A stretch of 64,000 bases of DNA from Roseivirga thermotolerans (GTDB lineage Bacteria > Bacteroidota > Bacteroidia > Cytophagales > Cyclobacteriaceae), in NCBI RefSeq assembly GCF_014653175.1, contig NZ_BNAG01000001.1:434001-498000 (forward strand), written 5' to 3'. The first letter of the stretch is position 1, and every line of letters starts with the position of its first letter. Below, piece after piece: positions 45,615-53,675 of this stretch. The notes below the pieces were generated by a model, which was not told where the DNA came from, made no database searches, and was given only the letters and a program-made list of their open reading frames with translations. The position numbers and the translations under genes were made by a program.

Positions 45615-46319
45615 CTACAAGACAGGAATCAGCTCTTGAAAGTAATATGTAGCTTTTTCGCCTATTTGTCGGTTGATGTCGTACGTTTTGGCCACTACCT
45701 CCTTCTTCTCGAAGGCAATGGGTTCTTTAAAAAGTGGGCCTTCAAATACAAAGGTGTGAAACTCTCCATTTTCTCCGCAAGGGTCTACGTTGGCGGGCAA
45801 ATCATTCAGAAAGGATTCATTGAGCTCTCTGCCAACAAAAGAAGCATCAAGTTTGCGCCCGTCTACGGCTACCACGATTGTGCGAAAACCCAGACTCAGA
45901 AACTCACGGACTAGTGTAGGGGTATGATGTTGCCATAGAGGGAAATGAGCCTTCATGCCCTCCTGTTGCAATTTGTTTTCTCGATAGGTCTTTAAATCTT
46001 CTAAAAAAATGTCTCCAAAAACAGAAGTACTTATTCCCTCGGCTTTAAAAGCCTTGAGTTGCTGTTGCATGAGGGAATCATATTCATGCATAGTGGCTTG
46101 TGCCGATAATTCTACTATGCGAAGGGGTAGTCCTATGGCTTGGGCCTGAGTTTTCAATAGTTCATCTCTTACTCCATGCATAGAAATACGCCTGGTTTGA
46201 GCATTGACTGTAGTTAATAAAGCACTTATGTTTAGTTGAGGGTCTTGCAAGGCACGGTAGAGTGCCAGGGCACTGTCTTTTCCTCCACTCCAATTAAAAA
46301 AGGCTTTTATCTGCTCCAT
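45615..46319 (-). CDS. DUF71/COG2102 ATP pyrophosphatase (Dph6-related), copy A
   Basis: 234 residues with the ATP-pyrophosphatase loop FFNWSGGKDSALALYRAL at the N terminus and PCGENGEFHTFVFEGPL near residue 185. Eukaryotic and archaeal relatives are diphthine-ammonia ligase, but bacteria lack diphthamide and that subgroup usually reads GEGGE(F/Y)E(T/S) in the second motif. This gene is last in the cobalamin operon. A published comparative-genomics proposal assigns a DUF71 subgroup to B12 salvage; an amide-forming or -processing step is the likely chemistry (inference). Confidence 0.85.
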   Translation of the reverse strand: MEQIKAFFNWSGGKDSALALYRALQDPQLNISALLTTVNAQTRRISMHGVRDELLKTQAQAIGLPLRIVELSAQATMHEYDSLMQQQLKAFKAEGISTSVFGDIFLEDLKTYRENKLQQEGMKAHFPLWQHHTPTLVREFLSLGFRTIVVAVDGRKLDASFVGRELNESFLNDLPANVDPCGENGEFHTFVFEGPLFKEPIAFEKKEVVAKTYDINRQIGEKATYYFQELIPVL

Positions 46320-46331
46320 GTCTCGGGTTGT

Positions 46332-47000
46332 TCAGCTTATCTCTAAAAAGGCGTATCCATTATGGTATTCAACACCCCCTATGGTCAGCTCCATTTTACT
46401 GTTGTGCAAGGGGCCATTCACTACAAAGGTGTGATATTCTCCATTCTCCCCGCAGGCATCGATACCCAGCTGCCCAAATTTATTCAGCAGCTTATGGTCT
46501 ATGGTTTTACCCAAAATAGCATCGGCCCATTGTTCCTGGCACGAGACTATAAGGCATTGCATATTCAGTTCGAGCATTTGCAGTACTAAATCTCTTCTGC
46601 CCTTTTTCCACAATGGTAAATAGGCCTGAAGCCCGGCCGCTTTAGAAACTTTTTCTTCCCAGCTTCTATGCTCCTCTATATCTATATCGCCATATACGGC
46701 ATGGGTAAGATCATATTCGGATTTCACGGCTTGAAGCCTGGCCACAAACCTGCTCTCATAGTTTGTCCATTCTGTCTCAATAAAAGTTATAGGTAGCCCT
46801 ATGTTCATGGCCTGCATTTGCAATAGCTCTCTGGGAATACCATGAGACCGCGAGCGTTTTCCTGATTCGTTGAGTACATTGAGCAATACTTTGGGGCAGC
46901 CCCCTGAGGTGAGCGCTTTGCAGTAGGCAAGGTAGCTGTCCTTTCCTCCACTCCATGAGCAGAGGAAAGGCCAGCTAGGGTTGGACGACAATCGGCTCAC
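46332..47000 (-). CDS. DUF71/COG2102 ATP pyrophosphatase (Dph6-related), copy B
   Basis: 222 residues. It has the same layout as its downstream neighbour: CSWSGGKDSYLAYCKAL at the N terminus and ACGENGEYHTFVVNGPL near residue 180. Outside the motifs the copies are clearly diverged, so this is an old duplication. It starts with GTG directly after the TAA of the TonB-dependent receptor, with no gap, which ties it to B12 uptake. The next copy starts 12 bases downstream. Both copies keep the ATP loop and second motif, so neither looks inactive. Confidence 0.85.
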   Translation of the reverse strand: MSRLSSNPSWPFLCSWSGGKDSYLAYCKALTSGGCPKVLLNVLNESGKRSRSHGIPRELLQMQAMNIGLPITFIETEWTNYESRFVARLQAVKSEYDLTHAVYGDIDIEEHRSWEEKVSKAAGLQAYLPLWKKGRRDLVLQMLELNMQCLIVSCQEQWADAILGKTIDHKLLNKFGQLGIDACGENGEYHTFVVNGPLHNSKMELTIGGVEYHNGYAFLEIS

Positions 47001-48872
47001 TTAAAACCGAGCGGTTACTCCCAACGAAAAATTAACCGGACGGGTAGTGAACCCATAGGTACCCACAAAATCTTCGTCCAGAAGGTTGTATACTGCTCCC
47101 GATAGGAGAACATCTCCACCAAATAATTCATGAGAAATGTTGAGGTCCAACATATTGAATGCCTCTAGTTCTACTAAAAAAGGATCGGAGAAAATAGCCG
47201 CCTGACGTTCGCCAAAACGATTGTAAACTACACCAACTCTGGTTCCTTGCTGAAAACGGTAGGTAGCACTGAGTCCGTACTTCTGACTGGGTATTCTGTA
47301 AAACTGCGAGGGGTCTCCAAAATTGTAGTCGGCATAGTGAGCTGAAACTTGTAATGGCTCAATTATTTGCCAGGTAATATCTGCTTCAAAACCATCAATT
47401 TTACGCTCTCCCGTCACATTTTCATAACCACCGCCAATGTAGTTGCCCTGATTGTCGAAGCGAGAAACAAAATCGATAGCGTTCTCTTCCGTTCTGTTGA
47501 AGTACTCCGCATTGAGTGTGAATTTATCTGACAAATAGAGAGAGATACCAAACTCTAACGATTCGGTAGATTCGGCTTCAAGATTTGGGTTTCCGTAAAA
47601 GTTGGCAAACAATTGAAACAGGCTGGGAGCAACAAAAGCTGTTGAGTAAGAACCAAAGAGCTTTAACTTGTTTTCCTGATCCAGATTGAAGGTATAAACA
47701 GGATTAATCATGTACACAAGGTTGCTTCCATATTCGCTGTTGTTGTTTAAGCGAAGACCGGCATTGAGAGTAAGCCGTTCAGTGAGGTCGGCTGAAGCGT
47801 TAACGTAAGGGTCTATATTTGACTGGCCGGGCTGTTCATCACCATTTTCGAATTCGTAAGACTGATACTGCACTCCGGCAATGGTTTTTATTTTACCTGC
47901 AATTACATACTGGTTGTTTAAGTCCATTTGCAGGTTTTTTCCTTTTGCTACTGAAGGAAAGGCCGAAATAAACTCTCTTCTGATTCGGTTGAAGTTGGCT
48001 TTGAGACTTATGGTACCTCCATCGTACTTGTATTCCGGATGAACCCCAAAACTCACCTGTCTAATATCGAAACGATTGTCTCCATCAGAAAACGCTCCGT
48101 TGTCATACTCCGCTTCCATGTTTTCATAGGCCAGATTGGCCTCTAGCTTAAAGGATTCATTGAACTGATAGCCTAATCTGGTGCGGCCGGAGTACCTGAA
48201 AAATCCGTCATTCCCAAACTCCAGATTGGGGTCATTATCCTCCGCAGCACTTATACCTTCGCTGGTTGAAATTCCCCCTGCGGCCAAATAACTAAGGTTC
48301 CCCTCTTTGCCCTGAACCGTAAGGTTGGAGTTTGCTGTACGGAAAGAACCTACATCGTGAGAAAGCGTAGCTTTTGGTGAGTCACCATTGGCCTCTTTTA
48401 GTTTGATATTAATCACACCCGCAGCAGCATTGGTACCATAAAGCGTACTGGCTCCTCCCTTGAGTACTTCTATGTATTCAATGGCGCTGGCATTGAGTAA
48501 TCTGAGATCGTAGTCATTGGCAATTGAAGAGGCATCATTAATGGGCAACCCATCGATGAGCACTAGTGTATGGCGATTGCGGCCTCCTCTTATGCTATAT
48601 TCCAGGTTGCTACCAGGAGTTCCAAAAACACCATTCACGTTGATCCCCGGAAGTGCATTAATGAGATCGGCTACGGTGCGGCCAGCCATGTGCTCAATAT
48701 CTTTGGCAGTAATCTTATAAATTACTTTTCCGGATTTTTCGATTGGTGTCTCAAAACGATTGCCGGTTACCACAACCTCACCGAGGTCCTTGGCCTTGTT
48801 TTCCTGAGCAACCATGGTGTGGCCGGAAACTGCCAGTAGAGCGCCCAATCCGAGAATTTTAGTCCATTTCAT
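47001..48872 (-). CDS. TonB-dependent outer-membrane receptor, probably for corrinoids (BtuB-like)
   Basis: About 623 residues; ATG 48872 or 48878 are both possible. A signal peptide (LGLGALLAVSGHTMVAQ) is followed by a plug domain, about 35-150, with EVVVTGNRFETPIEKSG as TonB-box region and SIRGGRNRHTLVLIDG. The rest is a 22-strand barrel ending in a terminal Phe (SLGVTARF). The N terminus has no carboxypeptidase-like repeat and the length is close to BtuB. Receptor and ABC genes share the riboswitch transcript, which supports cobalamin or related corrinoids over siderophores. Its start lies inside the end of the ATPase gene. Confidence 0.87.
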   Translation of the reverse strand: MKWTKILGLGALLAVSGHTMVAQENKAKDLGEVVVTGNRFETPIEKSGKVIYKITAKDIEHMAGRTVADLINALPGINVNGVFGTPGSNLEYSIRGGRNRHTLVLIDGLPINDASSIANDYDLRLLNASAIEYIEVLKGGASTLYGTNAAAGVINIKLKEANGDSPKATLSHDVGSFRTANSNLTVQGKEGNLSYLAAGGISTSEGISAAEDNDPNLEFGNDGFFRYSGRTRLGYQFNESFKLEANLAYENMEAEYDNGAFSDGDNRFDIRQVSFGVHPEYKYDGGTISLKANFNRIRREFISAFPSVAKGKNLQMDLNNQYVIAGKIKTIAGVQYQSYEFENGDEQPGQSNIDPYVNASADLTERLTLNAGLRLNNNSEYGSNLVYMINPVYTFNLDQENKLKLFGSYSTAFVAPSLFQLFANFYGNPNLEAESTESLEFGISLYLSDKFTLNAEYFNRTEENAIDFVSRFDNQGNYIGGGYENVTGERKIDGFEADITWQIIEPLQVSAHYADYNFGDPSQFYRIPSQKYGLSATYRFQQGTRVGVVYNRFGERQAAIFSDPFLVELEAFNMLDLNISHELFGGDVLLSGAVYNLLDEDFVGTYGFTTRPVNFSLGVTARF

Positions 48873-49869
48873 TTCCATATAGATTATCTAGTTGTTTAAG
48901 TAGTTCTTCAACAGTTTTAAACGATTTTGCATCAAGAGTCCATGTCCATGTCTCTTTGTGCTTGTTTACCCTAATCACTATTTGGGCTTCGCCTTCGGCA
49001 ATCTGATGACCTGCTCTTTGTAAGGCTCTCTTTGTCCAGGTAACACCGGGTTGAGCACCTTCTACCTCTACTTCCAGACCCGGTAAGACCAAAGGCTTTT
49101 CAAAACGTGCCAATTCATGATTAAAAACCAACCCTTCGCGGGCAAAGGCCTTTTCCAGCTTCCCTTTCAACACCAGGTCTTCGGGAGTACCTTCTTCTAC
49201 CGAGTGGCTATGAACAAGCCATAGTCTGTCGGCATAACCAATGGCCGATTCGATGTCGTGTGTAGAAAGAAGAATTGCTTTATTGGCCTCTCTGGCCAGC
49301 GATTTGAGTAAATGAAAAATTTCTATTCGGTTAGGAGAGTCCAAATGAGCGGTGGGTTCGTCCAGAATAATCAGGTCGGTTTGCTGAGCCAATGCTCTGG
49401 CTATCATTACTTTTTGTCTTTCACCATCACTCAATTCGCCAATGTGCCTATCAGCAAAAGGTAGTGTTCCGGTCACCTCTAAAGCCCATCGAATTATTTT
49501 TTTGTCGCCTTCGGTAAGGTTGCCCATCCAACTGGTATATGGAAAGCGCCCAAGGGCAACCAGTGCATAGGAAGTGAGGTTACCAGGGCTAACCCTATCG
49601 GTAAGTACCAGCGCCAGTTGCCTGGCCAACTGTTTGGCCGACACCTCTAAAAGCCTTGCTCCGTTGAGCCAGGTTTCTCCTTCCAGCGGTTTTTGAATGT
49701 TGGCAATGGTTCTTATGAGCGTAGATTTGCCACTACCATTGGGACCCAAAAGGCAGGTAAGCTCTCCTCGGCCGAGCGTTAGATTCAGGTTTTCCAGAAC
49801 CTTGCTTGTTTTTGCCTTGGAAGCATAGCCTACGCACAACTGCCGAGTACTTAGTATCTGCTCTTTCAT
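48859..49869 (-). CDS. ABC transporter ATP-binding protein, corrinoid importer (BtuD-like)
   Basis: 336 residues. Walker A LLGPNGSGKST (near 36), signature LSDGERQKVMIARAL (near 140), Walker B LIILDEPTAHLD and the switch His in LLSTHDIESA are all present. FecE/BtuD-type ATPases end near residue 255; here about 80 extra residues form a small strand-helix domain (VTWTKRALQRAGHQIAEGEA, then KTVEELLKQLDNLYG). The reading frame abuts the permease and overlaps the receptor start by up to 20 bases, showing tight coupling. Confidence 0.88.
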   Translation of the reverse strand: MKEQILSTRQLCVGYASKAKTSKVLENLNLTLGRGELTCLLGPNGSGKSTLIRTIANIQKPLEGETWLNGARLLEVSAKQLARQLALVLTDRVSPGNLTSYALVALGRFPYTSWMGNLTEGDKKIIRWALEVTGTLPFADRHIGELSDGERQKVMIARALAQQTDLIILDEPTAHLDSPNRIEIFHLLKSLAREANKAILLSTHDIESAIGYADRLWLVHSHSVEEGTPEDLVLKGKLEKAFAREGLVFNHELARFEKPLVLPGLEVEVEGAQPGVTWTKRALQRAGHQIAEGEAQIVIRVNKHKETWTWTLDAKSFKTVEELLKQLDNLYGNEMD

Positions 49870-50921
49870 TAAAAACTCGACTTTAGGTTTCTTCTTTTCA
49901 CAATGATCCAGATGACTATTGGAGAACCAATCATAGCGGTGATTGCATTGACCGGTAGCACCGTAGAACTACCCGGCACCTGAGAAATAATGTCGCAAAG
50001 CAGCATAAGAATAGCACCAACCAATACACAACATGGCACCAGAACACGGTGGTCCGATGTGTTTAAGAAGCTTCTGGTTAAATGGGGAACCGCTATTCCT
50101 ACAAAACCAATTGGTCCGCAAAAACCGGTTATAGCTCCTGCTAAAACACTGGTTACCGCAATAATGAGCATTCTGGAGATGCGCACATTAAGCCCCATAC
50201 TTTGTGCATAGTCTTCTCCCAAAAGCAGCACATTGAGTGTTTTGGAAAGAAGAAAAGTGGCCACAATACCCAAAGCCACAATAAGGCTCAGAACACCAAG
50301 CTGGTGGTTAGTAACTCCTCCAAGACTACCGAAAGTCCAGAGTATATATTCCTGTATTTGTTCCGGATCGGAGAAGTACTGCCATATGCTTACTACCGCT
50401 ATGGTAATGTTGGCCACCATGATACCGACAATGAGCATAACAACATTGTCACGAATTCTATAGGAGATGGCCAAAATGATGAGTAATACCAGAAAAGCAC
50501 CTATGGATGCCGCCAGAACAACCAGCCAGCTTCCTCCGATACCGAGGGAACGAATGGCAAAAGCGGTAGTAGCACTGCCGGCCGCCAACATTATAGCCGC
50601 TACTCCCAGGCTGGCTCCTGCTGTTATTCCTAATACCGATGGTCCTGCCAGCGGATTTCTAAAGAGTGTCTGCATTTGAAGCCCACCAACCGAAAGCGCT
50701 GCTCCCACCAGCACTGCGGTGATTGTTCGTGGTAACCTGATTTTGAGGATAATATTTTGCCAGGCTTCATTGTCTACCTCAAACCCCAAAAGAATTCTCG
50801 CTACTTCAGTTACAGGTATAGACACTGAACCCAGAGCAAGATTGAGCAAAAAAAGACTTATCACTGCTGCCAGAAGCAGTAAGAAAGCCTTAAGGCTAAC
50901 AAGGGGTTTGGAATACATCAT
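49869..50921 (-). CDS. ABC transporter permease, FecCD/BtuC family
   Basis: 350 residues with about ten membrane helices. Family motifs include LPRTITAVLVGAALSVGGLQMQTLFRNPLAGPSVLGI near residue 65 and GFCGPIGFVGIAVPHLTR near 265. It forms the channel of a type II importer with the ATPase and the binding lipoprotein. By sequence it could carry siderophores, haem or cobalamin; the upstream riboswitch supports cobalamin. The frame ends with the single base shared with the ATPase start. Confidence 0.9.
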   Translation of the reverse strand: MMYSKPLVSLKAFLLLLAAVISLFLLNLALGSVSIPVTEVARILLGFEVDNEAWQNIILKIRLPRTITAVLVGAALSVGGLQMQTLFRNPLAGPSVLGITAGASLGVAAIMLAAGSATTAFAIRSLGIGGSWLVVLAASIGAFLVLLIILAISYRIRDNVVMLIVGIMVANITIAVVSIWQYFSDPEQIQEYILWTFGSLGGVTNHQLGVLSLIVALGIVATFLLSKTLNVLLLGEDYAQSMGLNVRISRMLIIAVTSVLAGAITGFCGPIGFVGIAVPHLTRSFLNTSDHRVLVPCCVLVGAILMLLCDIISQVPGSSTVLPVNAITAMIGSPIVIWIIVKRRNLKSSF

Positions 50922-50938
50922 AGGACTGGAAAAATTGA

Positions 50939-52138
50939 CTAACGAAGTGGTGCGTAATAGACCAACTCATGGTTGGGTAGCAGCTGTGGATGAAAAATCT
51001 TTACGATATCCTTGAGTATGACGTGTGGCTGAACAATGCCTGACTCATAATAGTCGTTGCCTCCACCTTCTGTATATTTGCCATATACATTGTATACCTT
51101 GCCGGTTTTAAATGCTTTGAAGTCTGCATAGCGACTATCTCTTTGAAGCACCTCTCCGAGTGTTTTGGCATTGCTGGGCACCATCCAGTAGTCGGCTTTG
51201 AGACCATAGGCATATACCGTTTCAAAATCGAGCTTGATACTTCCCGTAGACTCATTGTTGCTCCACGGATAGGCTACCTTGGCGGTTTGCAACATTCTGT
51301 AGGTGAAGCTATTTCCTCCGGCTACATACCAGGCATCTCCGTTGGCAATTCCGGTAATGGTAAGGGGAGATTTTTCTACTTCATTCTCAACCAGGTTTAA
51401 GACGCTCTGGTACTCCTTTACTATTTCTTCAAAGTAGGCATTGGCCTCTTTCTCCTTGTTCAACAACACAGCCACCAGTTTTAACCATTCTGCCCTACCC
51501 AAAAGGTCTTTTTCCTGCCAATCGGCATTGAGCAACACGGGTATGCCCGCACTTTCTAACACCTGGTAGTTATCGTTCTGAGAGTTAGGATAACCCACTC
51601 CCAACAATGCCTGAATACCGGATGCAAGCACAATTTCTGTATTGAGCATGCCGGAAGGGGCTAGCTCTATGGCCTCTCCTTTGCTAACAAGTTGTTGAAT
51701 CGTATTACTTGAAACATACTGCGCAGTTTCTACTCCTTTTAGGTGGTCCAAAGCATCTAGCACTTCAAACATGGCCAGATGGGTTGTTGAAAGTGACCCC
51801 AATTGCTGCACCGGAACCTCAAGGGTACGATTAGCCGCAAAGCCGGCTGGTGCCGGGGTGCCTCTCAGCACTAGGGCATAGACTATTGTATCGACAAAAT
51901 CATTGTAGTGCCTAAAAAGCTGAAGCTCTTTCCAATGGCCATGGTATTGTACATCAAAGCCAATGGCATAGTCTATGGCTACTTTCTCAGGGAAATAATC
52001 TTTGTTCGGATCGAATAGGCCAGAAGCTTTAGAGTTCGAATCGCTCGAACCGCAGCTTAAGCATAACAGAAAAACGGCAAACCACGGCAAAGTATATACC
52101 GCCCTGCGGTGGTTCAGAATAGAGATCAGTTTTTTCAT
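50939..52138 (-). CDS. ABC substrate-binding lipoprotein, corrinoid importer (BtuF-like)
   Basis: 399 residues with a lipoprotein signal (YTLPWFAVFLLCLSCGSS, lipobox LSCG). The mature protein is a class III periplasmic binding protein: one lobe to about 190, a long helix (EANAYFEEIVKEYQSVLNLV), then a second lobe with YVAGGNSFTYRMLQ and DFKAFKTGKVYNV. It is the first gene of the riboswitch operon and delivers substrate to the permease. Sequence alone would suggest iron complexes; context gives cobalamin. Confidence 0.85.
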   Translation of the reverse strand: MKKLISILNHRRAVYTLPWFAVFLLCLSCGSSDSNSKASGLFDPNKDYFPEKVAIDYAIGFDVQYHGHWKELQLFRHYNDFVDTIVYALVLRGTPAPAGFAANRTLEVPVQQLGSLSTTHLAMFEVLDALDHLKGVETAQYVSSNTIQQLVSKGEAIELAPSGMLNTEIVLASGIQALLGVGYPNSQNDNYQVLESAGIPVLLNADWQEKDLLGRAEWLKLVAVLLNKEKEANAYFEEIVKEYQSVLNLVENEVEKSPLTITGIANGDAWYVAGGNSFTYRMLQTAKVAYPWSNNESTGSIKLDFETVYAYGLKADYWMVPSNAKTLGEVLQRDSRYADFKAFKTGKVYNVYGKYTEGGGNDYYESGIVQPHVILKDIVKIFHPQLLPNHELVYYAPLR

Positions 52139-52181
52139 ACTATAGGCTTTTCCTCAGAAAGCGTTTTAGTGAACATTCACA

Positions 52182-52350
52182 ATGGCAGGTCTTCTGACTT
52201 TCCCTATTTTGTCGGCCTTCCCATCCCGATATATCGAGAAAGTGGCGTTTTCAACAAAACCTAAAAATGGGATTACAGCAGCTGGGACTGTTCAGGACTC
52301 TCACCTGATTCCCTTTTAATTCATACCGAAACCTTCAGCATGAAACCCTT
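52182..52350 (-). promoter_or_regulatory. Cobalamin riboswitch (B12 element)
   Basis: On the minus strand the leader contains the B12-box core at 52269-52313 (GGTGAGAGTCCTGAACAGTC, then CCCAGCTGCTGTAATCCC). It also has the 3' element AGTCAGAAGACCTGCC at 52184-52199 and a GGTTTCGG-type 5' segment near 52325-52335. This is the classical cobalamin-aptamer order. It sits between the -7 box at 52360 and the start of the binding-protein gene at 52138 and should turn the whole operon off when adenosylcobalamin is plentiful. Confidence 0.93.
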
Positions 52351-52359
52351 GCGGTAATG

Positions 52360-52367
52360 CAAAGGTA
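52360..52367 (-). promoter_or_regulatory. TAnnTTTG -7 box of the cobalamin operon
   Basis: The minus-strand octamer TACCTTTG fits the Bacteroidota -7 consensus and lies just upstream of the riboswitch, so transcription would begin near 52354, at the base of the aptamer. A -33 box is not obvious. Confidence 0.5.
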
Positions 52368-52391
52368 GAGAAATATATTTTAGATTTGGAA

Positions 52392-53039
52392 ATGCGATTA
52401 GTTACTCCCCTTACCCTACTGCTGATTTTTCTTGCCCTTAGCCCGGCATTGGCCCAAAAAACCGTGGAGCACTACCCCAGTGGAGAAAAAAAATACCAGG
52501 GCCGGATGGCCGATGGTAAAAAAATAGGCACACATACCTATTGGTATGAGAATGGCCAAAAAAAGAAACAAGAAAAGTACAACGAAAATGGAGTGCTCGT
52601 AAGACTGCGCGAATGGAATGAAAATGGGGAGCTGACTAAAGATGAAAAACCTGAAGAACTAATGGCAAAAATGAGGGTTGAGCAGTTTGCCAAAATGAAC
52701 TGGATTGAACTCCAAGAAGGTGTTTCCTTCTACAAAATAAAAGGAAACAACTCGCCAAAAACCAGTAGCGACCTTACCAATTATATAGTGCATTACGCAA
52801 TTTATTTAGAAGATGGAACTGAAATTGAAAGCTCACTATATTCTAATACGCCCATTCCGGTTAACCTGGAAAAACACAACATGATTGACGGGTTTGTGAT
52901 TGGCCTGAAGCACTTTAACGAAGGCGACAATGGTTTTATAAAAATACCCCATCGGTTAGCCTATGGTTCTGAAGGCACCAAAAACATACCCGCTTACTCC
53001 ACCCTTGTCTTTCAGGTTATTGTAATGAAGGCCGAATAG
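52392..53039 (+). CDS. FKBP-type peptidyl-prolyl isomerase with N-terminal MORN-like repeats
   Basis: About 215 residues from ATG 52392; a TTG 6 bases upstream is part of a TAGATTTG box. A signal peptide (LVTPLTLLLIFLALSPALA) is followed by two to three MORN/YwqK-like repeats (EHYPSGEKKYQGRMADGKK, YWYENGQKKKQEKYNENG). An FKBP domain (about 110-215) has IDGFVIGLKHFNEGDNGFIKIP and RLAYGSEGTKNIPAYSTLVF. It is exported; the FKBP part would assist folding in the periplasm. The repeat-plus-FKBP combination is uncommon. It diverges from the B12 operon. Confidence 0.83.
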   Translation: MRLVTPLTLLLIFLALSPALAQKTVEHYPSGEKKYQGRMADGKKIGTHTYWYENGQKKKQEKYNENGVLVRLREWNENGELTKDEKPEELMAKMRVEQFAKMNWIELQEGVSFYKIKGNNSPKTSSDLTNYIVHYAIYLEDGTEIESSLYSNTPIPVNLEKHNMIDGFVIGLKHFNEGDNGFIKIPHRLAYGSEGTKNIPAYSTLVFQVIVMKAE

Positions 53040-53045
53040 CAGAAA

Positions 53046-53327
53046 CTAAAAGCCTTGTGAGGTTTGCCAATCAGAAATACTAATTCGCGCTTCGGAGTAG
53101 AGGTCATACACCGCAATAGTTACCGAACTGCCGTAGTCCTGCCCCCAAAAAGGATGCTTGTTGATAAGGTCTCTTGACTCTACATATTCCGGATGATAGG
53201 TTGCCTCCAGATCGTCCCAAACAATAAGCATATACTCATAACTCAGTTTGCTTTCACGGCCCTGTTCCAGCCATAGCTCAAACTGGCTTTCATCGAGAGA
53301 GGCAGGGTATTCTTTGCTTTCGAACAT
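53046..53327 (-). CDS. Hypothetical small acidic protein
   Basis: 93 residues, soluble and acidic, no family recognised. It starts MFESKEYPASLDESQFELWL and has a conserved-looking aromatic segment (INKHPFWGQDYGSSVTIAVYD). It converges with the FKBP gene, 6 bases away. Composition is protein-like, and the frame keeps sensible codon use, so it is probably real. Confidence 0.6.
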   Translation of the reverse strand: MFESKEYPASLDESQFELWLEQGRESKLSYEYMLIVWDDLEATYHPEYVESRDLINKHPFWGQDYGSSVTIAVYDLYSEARISISDWQTSQGF

Positions 53328-53675
53328 GATTAAATTTTAAAACACCTTGAACAGACCGCCAAACATAAGCATTTAATTTGGCCTACAGATTCTTAAGATT
53401 TCTCTTACGATAGGGAAGTCTAAAATCAATCTTCATACTCCAAGAAATAAAAAGTGCCCCCGCCAGGAGCCTGCAATCACCTATACATCAATCAGTTATC
53501 ATAAATTTATAAAATAATATCGTCAACGATTCAATTCAATTAGACCACATCAGCCACAATACCAACTAATAGAAAGGTTTATTTTTATGTAAATATTCGT
53601 ACTATAAGCACGGTTATATAAAATTTTATAAACTACCATTTAGCAATGGTTTAAAATAAACTATATATTCGTACT
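53328..53675. other. AT-rich 348-base region before the abiE genes
   Basis: No gene seen. The right half is very AT-rich and carries two 19-base direct repeats: 53593-53611 (ATATTCGTACTATAAGCAC) and 53665-53683 (ATATTCGTACTGTGAGTAC), identical at 16 of 19 positions. Each has a short imperfect inverted repeat at its centre. The second covers the GTG start of abiEi. AbiEi-type antitoxins repress their own promoter through inverted repeats, so these are candidate operators. Confidence 0.5.
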
